10,162 nt of DNA, from contig JAFPAK010000370.1 of assembly GCA_017390825.1 (NCBI GenBank), positions 1-10,162 of the forward strand, read 5' to 3'. The DNA comes from Clostridia bacterium (GTDB lineage: Bacteria > Bacillota_A > Clostridia > Oscillospirales > Acutalibacteraceae). The position numbers were made by a program, and so were the translations under genes. The first letter of the stretch is position 1. Each line of letters opens with the position of its first letter. The notes beneath the pieces are model-generated. The model did no database searches. It was not told the DNA's origin and saw only the letters and a list, made by a program, of their open reading frames with translations. Shown here piece after piece: positions 1-6,351 of the stretch.

Positions 1-1359
1 GATATCAGCTCTGCCACGGGCGGTATTTGGAATACCGTTTTCATCAAGCGTCAGCGCAATCACCGTGCCGCCGTACTTCTTGACAAGAGGAAATACCGTT
101 TTCATGCTTTCCTCTTTGCCGTTAACCGAGTTGATAAGCGGCTTACCGTTGTATATACGCATTGCACTTTCCATAGCGACACCGTCAGCGGTATCTATCT
201 GTAACGGCAGATCTAATACAGATTGAAGAGAAAATACGCAGTTTTTAAGCATTGCACATTCATCTATTTCCGGCAGACCGACATTAACATCAAGAATGTC
301 GGCATCATTTTCCGATTGAGAAACGCCTTCCTGCAAGATATAGTCAATGTTATTTTCTTTTAGTGCGGCCCTGAATTTTGGTTTGCCGGTCGGATTAATA
401 CGTTCGCCTATCATAATAGGTCTGCGGTCAAATTCAACGGTGTGAGTGTATGAGCAAACCGCAGTATAGTTTTTCTTTGTGATAGGCTGTGGCTTGATAT
501 TTTTCAAAGCGGTGATCATTTTGCTGATATATTCCGGAGTCGTACCGCAACAGCCACCTACAACAGTTGCACCAAGCTGTGCTATATCTGCCATACATTC
601 AGCAAATTGGTCAGAGGTGATATCGTAAACTGTTTCGCTGTTTCTGACCGTCGGCATACCGGCATTGGGGTTTACGATAACAGGGATCGAGCTGTACTTT
701 ACAAACTCATCTACAAAATTCCTCATCTGACGGGGACCGAGTGAACAGTTCATACCTATTGCAGCAACACCCATTGCTTCAAATGTGGTCACAACGGTTC
801 TGATATCAGCCCCGGTCATTATCTTTCCGTCAGTATCAAACACAAACGAGAGGAAGATAGGAAGGTCGCAGCATTCCTTTGCAGCAATAACCGCCGCCTT
901 TGCCTCATACAGATCATTCATTGTTTCAATTGTGATAAGGTCTGCACCTGCATCGGCACCGAATTTTATCGTCTTTTTAAACACCTCAACCGCATCCTCA
1001 AAATCGAGATCACCTAATGGAGACAACATTCTGCCGGTTGGTCCAATGTCAAGTGAAATATATCGCTTTGTTCCGAGATAGTCTGTGTTTTGTCTTGCTC
1101 TTTTAACACAGTTTACTGCGGATACCACGATATCCTCAAGATTATCGAATTTAAGGCAGTTTGCGCCAAAGGTATTAGTATTTACAATATTGCATCCTGA
1201 TTTATAGTAGTCCTCATGTATTGAAATAAGCAGTTCAGGGTTATCAAGATTAACAGTTTCAGGCAGGACACCCGGCTTTAATCCGTTTTTTTGTAAAAGT
1301 GTGCCCATACCGCCGTCATAAAAAATAAATGAGGAATTTAAAATTTCGGTTATTTTCAA
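1..1359 (-). CDS. metH: Cobalamin-dependent methionine synthase MetH, N-terminal part (runs off left edge)
   Basis: Transfers a methyl group from methyl-tetrahydrofolate through cobalamin to homocysteine, making methionine in the cytoplasm. The 453 residues in view cover two modules. The homocysteine-binding barrel (about 10-285) begins with YDGGMGT (14-20). It holds the three expected zinc-ligand cysteines: Cys205 in GMNCS, and Cys270 and Cys271 in GGCCGTTP. The pterin-binding domain starts at about 312 with PIMIGERINPTG and includes DVNVGLPE (357-364) and QIDTADG. The cobalamin-binding part lies outside the window. I chose the TTG start at 1359 because GGAG lies 10 bases upstream and the first residues, MKITEILNSSFIFYDGG, match the usual short lead-in. 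The gene starts one base after the TAA of the reactivation-domain gene, so it is the last visible member of the met operon. Its C-terminal activation domain is expected to be absent, because that domain is encoded separately upstream. The family is certain; the start is likely. Confidence 0.95.
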   Translation of the reverse strand, partial: MKITEILNSSFIFYDGGMGTLLQKNGLKPGVLPETVNLDNPELLISIHEDYYKSGCNIVNTNTFGANCLKFDNLEDIVVSAVNCVKRARQNTDYLGTKRYISLDIGPTGRMLSPLGDLDFEDAVEVFKKTIKFGADAGADLITIETMNDLYEAKAAVIAAKECCDLPIFLSFVFDTDGKIMTGADIRTVVTTFEAMGVAAIGMNCSLGPRQMRNFVDEFVKYSSIPVIVNPNAGMPTVRNSETVYDITSDQFAECMADIAQLGATVVGGCCGTTPEYISKMITALKNIKPQPITKKNYTAVCSYTHTVEFDRRPIMIGERINPTGKPKFRAALKENNIDYILQEGVSQSENDADILDVNVGLPEIDECAMLKNCVFSLQSVLDLPLQIDTADGVAMESAMRIYNGKPLINSVNGKEESMKTVFPLVKKYGGTVIALTLDENGIPNTARGRADI

Positions 1360-1360
1360 G

Positions 1361-1942
1361 TTAGTTCTTCTCCGTTCCTACTATTGCCGTTACAGATTTC
1401 GTGGGTGTCATAAACAGGTTTTCACCGAGCGTTATACCGGTATGCTTGCCGGCTTCGAGAATTCTGAAAATATCAGATTGAAAGTCTAAAGCGAGATCGC
1501 TGTATCCCGGTGAAAATCTACGCTGTGGTTTATCAAAATTGGATGTAATGATATCACACCAGCTTTCAATGGCAGCAGAGCCCACAGCGCTGATTATCAG
1601 CGCCTTTGCAGGAGATAACAATGAGTATTTTTTAATGAGCCTGTCGATTCCTGCTCCGCAGGTTGCGGCAAAAATCACAGCTTTGGGCTTTGCATCGAGA
1701 AATTTACACAGCCCTTTGCTTTTTACTTTTATAAAGCCGAAGTCAACATTATCTCCGTCATTATCAATATCAAAAATGCGTGCACATGCTTTGTACTGTG
1801 CCGCACATACAAATTCACTTATACATTCATCAACAAGTTTTTTTACTTCGTCGGTTTCCTTTTCGGTGCGTGCATAACGCAGGACCTCACTGCGATCAAT
1901 ATCAACACTATCGGTGCTGTATCGCAATATCTCACTTATCAT
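1361..1942 (-). CDS. Stand-alone methionine synthase activation (reactivation) domain protein
   Basis: This 193-residue protein resembles the C-terminal activation domain of MetH. That domain binds S-adenosylmethionine and supports reductive methylation of cobalamin that has oxidised to the inactive cob(II)alamin form. The sequence shows RFSPGYSD (142-149), matching the R-x-x-P-G-Y SAM-binding motif (Arg1134 to Tyr1139 in E. coli MetH, same spacing). It also has a tail, ENLFMTPTKSVTAIVG (174-189), typical of the domain end. An ATCGAGID stretch (94-101) and an AVGSAAIESWCD helix (119-130) precede these. No barrel or cobalamin domain is present. Such split arrangements are known; the Thermotoga maritima protein TM0269 is the classic example. 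Its ATG overlaps the metF stop as ATGA, and metH follows after one base, so the two halves of the enzyme are probably made in step. The electron donor is not evident here. Confidence 0.9.
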   Translation of the reverse strand: MISEILRYSTDSVDIDRSEVLRYARTEKETDEVKKLVDECISEFVCAAQYKACARIFDIDNDGDNVDFGFIKVKSKGLCKFLDAKPKAVIFAATCGAGIDRLIKKYSLLSPAKALIISAVGSAAIESWCDIITSNFDKPQRRFSPGYSDLALDFQSDIFRILEAGKHTGITLGENLFMTPTKSVTAIVGTEKN

Positions 1943-2799
1943 TTCAGTATCTCCGAAAGATTGTTTAAGATAGTTTCTGCAACATCAGGCTTGTTCATTG
2001 AATAAACATGAACTGTGTTGATTCCGTTTGCAAACAGATCTATTATCTGATCTGTTGCATAAGCGATGCCTGCCTGCTTCATAGCAGCAGGATCGTTACC
2101 AAAGCGGTCAACTATCTGTTTAAAGCGCTGTGGCAGATATGTACCTGAAAGACGGCATATGCGAGTGATCTGCTTTGCATTGGTTACCGGCATAATTCCG
2201 GGCAGCACCGGTACGGTTATGCCTGCTTCTCTTATTTTATAAAGAAAGCTGTAGAAAATATTATTATCAAAAAACATCTGTGAAGTAAGGAACTCACAGC
2301 CGGCATCGACCTTGGTTTTAAGATTTTTGATATCCTCACGCATATTTGCCGATTCTGTGTGCCCTTCCGGATAGCACGCACCGCCAATGCAAAAACCGCC
2401 ATACTCCTTTATTGCACTGACAAGCTCACACGCATAGCGAAAATCCAGATCGTCCTTAGTCATGCCTTCAGGCAGATCCCCGCGAAGAGCAAGAACATTC
2501 TCAATTCCCTTTGCCTTCAGTGTATCAAGTTTATTGATGAGTGCATTTTTAGGAGTGCCTACGCAGGTGAGATGCGCCGCCGTTGCGACACCATGTGCAT
2601 TAAGATTTTGTGCTATAAGTGATGTATATTCATCGGTAGTTCCGCCTGCGCCGCAGGTGACCGACATAAATCCCGGCTTCAGCGCTGCGATCTGACCGGT
2701 TGCAGATTTTACGCTTTCAAGATTATCCGATGTCTTAGGTGGAAACACCTCAAAAGAAAGAACTAATCTGTCGTTGTTTATTACTGATGATATTTTCAT
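1939..2799 (-). CDS. metF: 5,10-methylenetetrahydrofolate reductase
   Basis: Reduces methylene-tetrahydrofolate to methyl-tetrahydrofolate, the methyl donor for the MetH encoded just downstream. The 286 residues fit the short bacterial FAD-containing enzyme, without the eukaryotic regulatory domain. Visible motifs are SFEVFPPK (15-22), whose Glu17 corresponds to the catalytic Glu28 of E. coli; MSVTCGAGG (45-53); AAHLTCVG (74-81); LALRGDLPEG (103-112), with the flavin-contacting Asp108; GGACYPEGH (139-147); QMFFD (174-178); and LPGIMPV (199-205). All key residues appear intact. The ATG at 2799 has AAAGGA seven bases upstream. The gene lies 11 bases after metA, and its TGA overlaps the ATG of the reactivation-domain gene, which suggests translational coupling. 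It should be transcribed from the metA promoter; no internal promoter is evident. Confidence 0.96.
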   Translation of the reverse strand: MKISSVINNDRLVLSFEVFPPKTSDNLESVKSATGQIAALKPGFMSVTCGAGGTTDEYTSLIAQNLNAHGVATAAHLTCVGTPKNALINKLDTLKAKGIENVLALRGDLPEGMTKDDLDFRYACELVSAIKEYGGFCIGGACYPEGHTESANMREDIKNLKTKVDAGCEFLTSQMFFDNNIFYSFLYKIREAGITVPVLPGIMPVTNAKQITRICRLSGTYLPQRFKQIVDRFGNDPAAMKQAGIAYATDQIIDLFANGINTVHVYSMNKPDVAETILNNLSEILK

Positions 2800-2810
2800 T
2801 ATTTATCCTT

Positions 2811-3743
2811 TCATTTGCGGCGGGCTTTTTCAAGCTCGCTGAGGTCATATGGGGTGTGCTGATATACAATATAGTTTATCCAATTTGAGAAGATAAGGCT
2901 TGCAGTGCTGCGCCATTTCATTTCCGGCAGCTTAAAGGTGCTATCGCCCGGATAATAGTTGTGTGGTACTTTGATATCAAGCCCTTTAGAAAGATCACGC
3001 ATATATTCGCCTGCAAGTGTGCAACGATCATATTCCGAATGTCCTGAAATAAAGAATCTGCGGCAATCACGGTCAGCACAAATGTGAACTCCGGCATCCT
3101 CCGAATAGGTGAGGATATCAAGCTCGGGCACACTTTCAATGTCCTCCCGCCGATTGCCGGTATAGCGTGAATGCGGGGCATAGAAAAAGTCGTCAAACCC
3201 GCGCAAAAGAGGATGATTGACTATAAGTGGACGGTGGCGGTAAACACCGAAAAGTTTTTTGCCAAGATCGATCTTCGGCACGCCGTAATAATGATACAGA
3301 CCGGCTTGTGCGCCCCAACAAATATGCATTATCGAGTAAACATTATCACTTGCCCAATCAAGAATGGTGCAAAGCTCGTCCCAATAATCTACATCTTCAA
3401 ATTTCATCTGCTCGACCGGCGCACCGGTAACTATCATACCGTCATAACGCTTGTCTTTTATCTCATCAAAGGTGTTATAGAAATTTAAAAGATGCTGCTC
3501 CGATACATTTTTTGATTTATGCGTGACCGTCTGCAAAAGATCTATCTCGATATGCAACGGTGTGTTACCTATAAGACGCAGCAGCTGCGTTTCGGTTTCT
3601 ATTTTATTCGGCATCAGGTTCAGTATGAGAATATGAAGCGGACGGATATCCTGATGCAATGCACGAGTCTCGGTCATAACAAAAATATTCTCATTCTCAA
3701 GTATTTTTGCTGCCGGAAGTGCGTTTGGAATTTTAATAGGCAT
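2811..3743 (-). CDS. metA: Homoserine O-acetyltransferase, MetA family
   Basis: Activates homoserine by O-acylation, the committed step of methionine synthesis. The protein is 310 residues, the usual length of the MetA (homoserine transsuccinylase-like) family, unrelated to the MetX fold. The catalytic Cys142 lies in HICWGAQAG, and His235 and Glu237 lie in SGHSEYD. Lys47, in [10 protein letters not shown], matches the conserved lysine of the family. In this family residue 111 decides the acyl donor: Gly favours succinyl-CoA and Glu favours acetyl-CoA. Here GAPVEQ places Glu at 111, so acetyl-CoA is the predicted donor and an automatic 'succinyltransferase' label would probably be wrong. The ATG at 3743 follows GAGAGG with a seven-base spacer. 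It is the first gene of the met operon, reading away from ylxM, with a promoter at 3779-3807. Confidence 0.95.
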   Translation of the reverse strand: MPIKIPNALPAAKILENENIFVMTETRALHQDIRPLHILILNLMPNKIETETQLLRLIGNTPLHIEIDLLQTVTHKSKNVSEQHLLNFYNTFDEIKDKRYDGMIVTGAPVEQMKFEDVDYWDELCTILDWASDNVYSIMHICWGAQAGLYHYYGVPKIDLGKKLFGVYRHRPLIVNHPLLRGFDDFFYAPHSRYTGNRREDIESVPELDILTYSEDAGVHICADRDCRRFFISGHSEYDRCTLAGEYMRDLSKGLDIKVPHNYYPGDSTFKLPEMKWRSTASLIFSNWINYIVYQHTPYDLSELEKARRK

Positions 3744-3778
3744 ACTGCTACCTCTCTTTCGTTGTCTTTATCTAATAA

Positions 3779-3807
3779 ATTATATCAAACTATACTTGTG
3801 TTTTCAA
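3779..3807 (-). promoter_or_regulatory. Sigma-A-type promoter of the met operon, extended -10
   Basis: Reading on the minus strand, TTGAAA (3807-3802) and a perfect TATAAT (3784-3779) are separated by 17 bases. TG one base before the -10 makes it an extended -10 promoter. Transcription should begin near 3772, leaving a leader of only about 28 bases before metA. No riboswitch or terminator hairpin fits in that leader. Confidence 0.8.
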
Positions 3808-3851
3808 CTGTTTTGCGCCTAAAATTTTGCCGATTAAAAATAAATTAATAC

Positions 3852-3880
3852 TTGACAAACTGCATATAGGTATGTATAAT
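3852..3880 (+). promoter_or_regulatory. Consensus sigma-A promoter of the ylxM-ffh operon
   Basis: A perfect TTGACA (3852-3857) and a perfect TATAAT (3875-3880) are separated by exactly 17 bases. The predicted start is near 3887, about 42 bases before the ylxM ATG. The -35 lies about 45 bases from the divergent met -35, so the two promoters are back to back without overlapping. Confidence 0.88.
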
Positions 3881-3888
3881 AGTTTAGG

Positions 3889-3910
3889 TGTAAAGTAAAA
3901 ATACTTTACA
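3889..3910. repeat. Perfect 9-4-9 inverted repeat at the ylxM transcription start
   Basis: The arms TGTAAAGTA (3889-3897) and TACTTTACA (3902-3910) are exact reverse complements around an AAAA loop. The repeat begins about two bases after the predicted start and ends about seven bases before the AGAGGTGA ribosome binding site. It could be an operator for a dimeric repressor, or a hairpin at the extreme 5' end of the mRNA that affects stability or translation. No U-run follows, so it is not a terminator. Confidence 0.7.
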
Positions 3911-3928
3911 GGCTAAGAGGTGAGCAGT

Positions 3929-4273
3929 ATGGCAAAACAGTTGCATATAAGCGATCTGCTTGATATATACGGATCGTTGCTTACCGAGAAGCAGCAGCGT
4001 CTGCTTGAATATTATTATAACGACGATCTGTCGCTTGCTGAAATTGCCGAAAACGAGGGCATAACCCGTCAGGCAGTACGTGACACGCTCAAAAGAGCGG
4101 CTGCTCAGCTTGAACAAACAGAGAAACTGCTTGGCATATATAAACAAAACGCTGCAATTTCGGAAAAAGTCGATGAAATAATCAGACTTTGTGATGAAAT
4201 GCAGGGCGAAAATGCAAACAGGATCAAATCGGTTGCATTATCTTTAAAGGAAGGTGAGATCATTGGCATTTGA
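3929..4273 (+). CDS. ylxM: YlxM/p13-like helix-turn-helix protein, SRP operon
   Basis: A 114-residue member of the YlxM/p13 family, small DNA-binding-like proteins encoded just before ffh in many Gram-positive bacteria; in streptococci the homologue modulates signal recognition particle activity. Residues 33-68, with LAEIAENEGITRQAVRDTLK, form a helix-turn-helix like region 4 of sigma factors. An upstream helical region ends in LLTEKQQRLLEYYY (17-30), and the C-terminal half is helical and acidic. I chose the ATG at 3929 rather than the in-frame GTG at 3920, because that GTG lies inside the AGAGGTGA ribosome binding site. The 3' end overlaps the proposed ffh start by 11 bases, which suggests coupled translation. 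Whether it binds DNA, RNA or SRP protein cannot be told from sequence. Confidence 0.92.
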   Translation: MAKQLHISDLLDIYGSLLTEKQQRLLEYYYNDDLSLAEIAENEGITRQAVRDTLKRAAAQLEQTEKLLGIYKQNAAISEKVDEIIRLCDEMQGENANRIKSVALSLKEGEIIGI

Positions 4274-5666
4274 AGGCTTGTCTGAAAAAATAACCGGTGC
4301 GTTCAAACGCATCCGTTCAAAAGGTAAGCTTACAGAGCAGGATGTTAAAGATGCAATGCGTGAAGTCCGTCTTGCATTGCTTGAAGCGGATGTAAACTAT
4401 AAGGTTGCCAAGGATTTTACAAATAAAGTTACCGAACGCTGCATAGGCGAGCAGGTTATGGAAAGTCTTACACCTGCACAGATGGTAATCAAAATAGTTA
4501 ATGATGAGCTTACTGCTTTGATGGGCGGCGACAATGCCCGTCTTAATACAGCATCAAAGATTCCCACAATCATTATGATGTGCGGTCTTCAGGGCTCTGG
4601 TAAAACGACTCATTCCGCAAAGCTTGGCAAGTGGCTTAAAGCAAAGGGACACCGTCCGTTGCTTGCAGCGTGCGATATCTATCGTCCTGCAGCTATTTCC
4701 CAGTTGCAGATCGTGGGTGAGCAGGCAGGAGTGCCCGTATTCGAAATGGGTACTGAGAAGCCTGAAAAGATCGCAGTAGAGGCAGTAAAATATGCCCGTG
4801 ATCATGGCAACGATTTTCTTATTCTTGATACAGCCGGTCGTCTGCATATAGACGAGGAGCTTATGAACGAGTTGAAGCGTGTCAAAGCAGCGGTTATGCC
4901 GCATGAGATACTCATTGTTATCGACTCAATGGTAGGTCAGGATGCGGTTAATGTTGCAAAGTCTTTTAACGAGGCACTTGGCATTGACGGTGTTATACTA
5001 ACAAAGCTCGACGGTGACGCAAGAGGCGGTGCAGCACTTTCAGTCCGTGCAGTAACAGGCAAGCCGATCAAGTTTGCAGGTACAGGCGAAAAGCTTGATG
5101 ATCTTGAAGAGTTTCATCCATCGAGAATGGCATCTAGAATACTTGGTATGGGCGATGTTATGTCGCTTGTTGAAAAGGCAGAACAGGCGCTTGATGATAA
5201 AAAAGCTGCAGAACTTGAAAAGAAGCTTAAAGCTAACAAATTTGATATGAACGATCTTCTTTCGCAGTTCCAGGAAATAAAGAAAATGGGACCGCTAAAG
5301 CAGATACTTTCAATGATACCCGGTATGCAAAAGCAGTTGAAGGATGTTGATATTGACGATCGTCAGCTTGTGCGTGTTGAGTCTATCATCTATTCCATGA
5401 CAAAGCGTGAGCGTGAGAAGCCGGAAATAATCAACGGCTCCCGCAAAAAGCGTATTGCAGCAGGCTGCGGTATGAGCGTTGAGGATGTAAACCGTCTGCT
5501 CAAGCAATATGAGCAGATGAAAAAACTGTTCCGTCAGATGAACGGATCAGGAACAAAGGGTAAGCGCCGCAGAATGCCGGATATCCGTCAGATGGGCGGC
5601 TTCGGCGGACCGGGTAATCCTATGGGTCCCGGTGGTATGGGCGGAAGCGGTTGGCCCGGATTTTAA
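4263..5666 (+). CDS. ffh: Signal recognition particle GTPase Ffh (SRP54)
   Basis: Ffh binds 4.5S/SRP RNA and signal sequences emerging from ribosomes, and delivers the complex to FtsY at the membrane. The 467 residues show the N domain (1-95), the G domain and the methionine-rich M domain (from about 325). G-domain motifs are the P-loop GLQGSGKTT (108-116), DTAGR (189-193) and TKLDGDARGG (247-256). The M domain contains LSMIPGM (349-355) and the RNA-binding helix region SRKKRIAAGCGMSVEDVNRLL (393-413), where the usual GSG is GCG. The tail (445-467) is rich in Gly, Pro and Met. I prefer the TTG at 4263, because the protein then begins MAFEGLSEKI as in Bacillus and AAGGAAGGTGAG lies just upstream. 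A GTG at 4254 would add three residues but lies in the ribosome binding site. It is co-transcribed with ylxM, which it overlaps by 11 bases. Confidence 0.95.
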   Translation: MAFEGLSEKITGAFKRIRSKGKLTEQDVKDAMREVRLALLEADVNYKVAKDFTNKVTERCIGEQVMESLTPAQMVIKIVNDELTALMGGDNARLNTASKIPTIIMMCGLQGSGKTTHSAKLGKWLKAKGHRPLLAACDIYRPAAISQLQIVGEQAGVPVFEMGTEKPEKIAVEAVKYARDHGNDFLILDTAGRLHIDEELMNELKRVKAAVMPHEILIVIDSMVGQDAVNVAKSFNEALGIDGVILTKLDGDARGGAALSVRAVTGKPIKFAGTGEKLDDLEEFHPSRMASRILGMGDVMSLVEKAEQALDDKKAAELEKKLKANKFDMNDLLSQFQEIKKMGPLKQILSMIPGMQKQLKDVDIDDRQLVRVESIIYSMTKREREKPEIINGSRKKRIAAGCGMSVEDVNRLLKQYEQMKKLFRQMNGSGTKGKRRRMPDIRQMGGFGGPGNPMGPGGMGGSGWPGF

Positions 5667-5673
5667 GTCTTTT

Positions 5674-5707
5674 ACGGAGTTATCCGTTAAAAATAGTATT
5701 CTACTAT
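5674..5707 (+). repeat. Two small adjacent hairpins between ffh and rpsP
   Basis: ACGGA (5674-5678) pairs with TCCGT (5683-5687) around GTTA. ATAGTA (5693-5698) pairs with TACTAT (5702-5707) around TTC. The second ends exactly where the rpsP GGAGGTGA ribosome binding site begins (5708). Both stems are short and no long U-run follows, so termination is unlikely. A role in RNA processing or control of S16 synthesis is possible but unproven. Confidence 0.35.
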
Positions 5708-5723
5708 GGAGGTGAATAGAAAA

Positions 5724-5966
5724 ATGGCAGTAAAAATCAGACTTCGCCGTATGGGTGCAAAGAAAGCTCCTTTCTACCGTGTAGTTGTTGCTGATTCAAG
5801 ATATCCCCGTGACGGTAGATTTATCGAAGAAATCGGTTACTTCAACCCCACAACTGAGCCTGCAACCGTCAAGATCGATGCAGAAAAGGCTAAGAAGTGG
5901 ATCGCTAACGGTGCTCAGCCTACTGACACAGTTAAGTCATTGCTTAAGAAAAGTGAGATCATCTAA
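5724..5966 (+). CDS. rpsP: 30S ribosomal protein S16
   Basis: A small-subunit ribosomal protein that binds 16S rRNA early in 30S assembly. The 80 residues match the family in length and sequence: [20 protein letters not shown] (1-20), then [20 protein letters not shown] (21-40), NPTTEP (41-46) and a C-terminal helix rich in lysine. I chose the ATG at 5724 rather than the in-frame ATG at 5706, because GGAGGTGA (5708-5715) is the ribosome binding site and lies inside the longer reading frame. Codon use looks biased toward those favoured in highly expressed genes. It follows ffh by 57 bases and precedes khpA by 25, the standard Bacillota order. Confidence 0.97.
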   Translation: MAVKIRLRRMGAKKAPFYRVVVADSRYPRDGRFIEEIGYFNPTTEPATVKIDAEKAKKWIANGAQPTDTVKSLLKKSEII

Positions 5967-5991
5967 GCTCTAATGAAAGGATGTTATTTTC

Positions 5992-6225
5992 ATGCAAGAA
6001 CTTTTGAAGACTCTTGCTATGGGACTTGTTACAAAGCCCGAAGAGGTAACTGTTGAAGTTGACGAGAAAAACGAAGACGGTGTTACAGTTTATCATCTTC
6101 ATGTTGCTGAAGAAGACATGGGCAGAGTTATCGGCAAATCAGGCAGAATAGCAAAGGCTATCCGCGTGGTTATGCGTGCTGTTGCTAGCCGCAACAACGA
6201 AAAGATAATGGTCGAGATCGACTGA
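5992..6225 (+). CDS. khpA: KH-domain RNA-binding protein KhpA (YlqC family)
   Basis: A 77-residue single KH-domain protein. In streptococci and related bacteria KhpA pairs with KhpB (Jag/EloR), binds RNA and influences cell elongation and division. The KH core is visible as MGRVIGKSGRIAKAIRVVMR (43-62), with the GxxG loop GKSG at 48-51 that contacts nucleic acid, preceded by two strands (18-24 and 31-38). The ATG at 5992 has AAAGGA about ten bases upstream. It lies between rpsP and a terminator, so it is probably the last gene of the ylxM-ffh-rpsP transcript. The ylqD gene found next to it in Bacillus is absent. Confidence 0.95.
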   Translation: MQELLKTLAMGLVTKPEEVTVEVDEKNEDGVTVYHLHVAEEDMGRVIGKSGRIAKAIRVVMRAVASRNNEKIMVEID

Positions 6226-6250
6226 TATAAGCAACATATTCAAAGTATGG

Positions 6251-6283
6251 CGTTCGACATTTAAAGTCGGGCGTTTTGCTTTT
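6251..6283 (+). terminator. Rho-independent terminator after khpA
   Basis: CGTTCGAC (6251-6258) pairs with GTCGGGCG (6266-6273) as an eight-base-pair stem with two G-U pairs around a seven-base loop. TTTTGCTTTT (6274-6283) follows. It sits 25 bases after the khpA stop and six bases before the next promoter, so it should end or reduce the SRP-S16 transcript. The stem is moderate, so some read-through into rmuC is plausible. Confidence 0.72.
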
Positions 6284-6288
6284 ATGTC

Positions 6289-6317
6289 TTGAAAGACCGG
6301 CGCATGTGATGTATAAT
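6289..6317 (+). promoter_or_regulatory. Sigma-A-type promoter of rmuC-rimM-trmD
   Basis: TTGAAA (6289-6294) and a perfect TATAAT (6312-6317) are separated by 17 bases, placing the start near 6324 and the rmuC ATG 28 bases further on. A 14-base AT palindrome (TAATATATATATTA, 6314-6327) covers the -10 and start; it may be only low complexity. With the preceding terminator, this promoter makes rmuC-rimM-trmD a separate transcription unit. Confidence 0.8.
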
Positions 6318-6351
6318 ATATATATTAATATCAAGGGAATGGAGAAAGAAA

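Noticed and set aside
785..1081. 98-codon open frame on the plus strand
   Set aside because: It lies wholly opposite the well-conserved metH coding sequence, has no ribosome binding site and resembles no family; it is a shadow frame.
3889..3910. Terminator or attenuator reading of the ylxM inverted repeat
   Set aside because: The stem is AT-rich and no U-run follows on the plus strand; the ribosome binding site follows directly.
3744..3928. SAM riboswitch in the met-ylxM intergenic region
   Set aside because: The space is filled by two divergent promoters and I see none of the paired elements of an S-box. I could not run a covariance-model search, which would be decisive.
5674..5700. Terminator between ffh and rpsP
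   Set aside because: The stem has only five base pairs and is followed by an A-rich, not T-rich, sequence.
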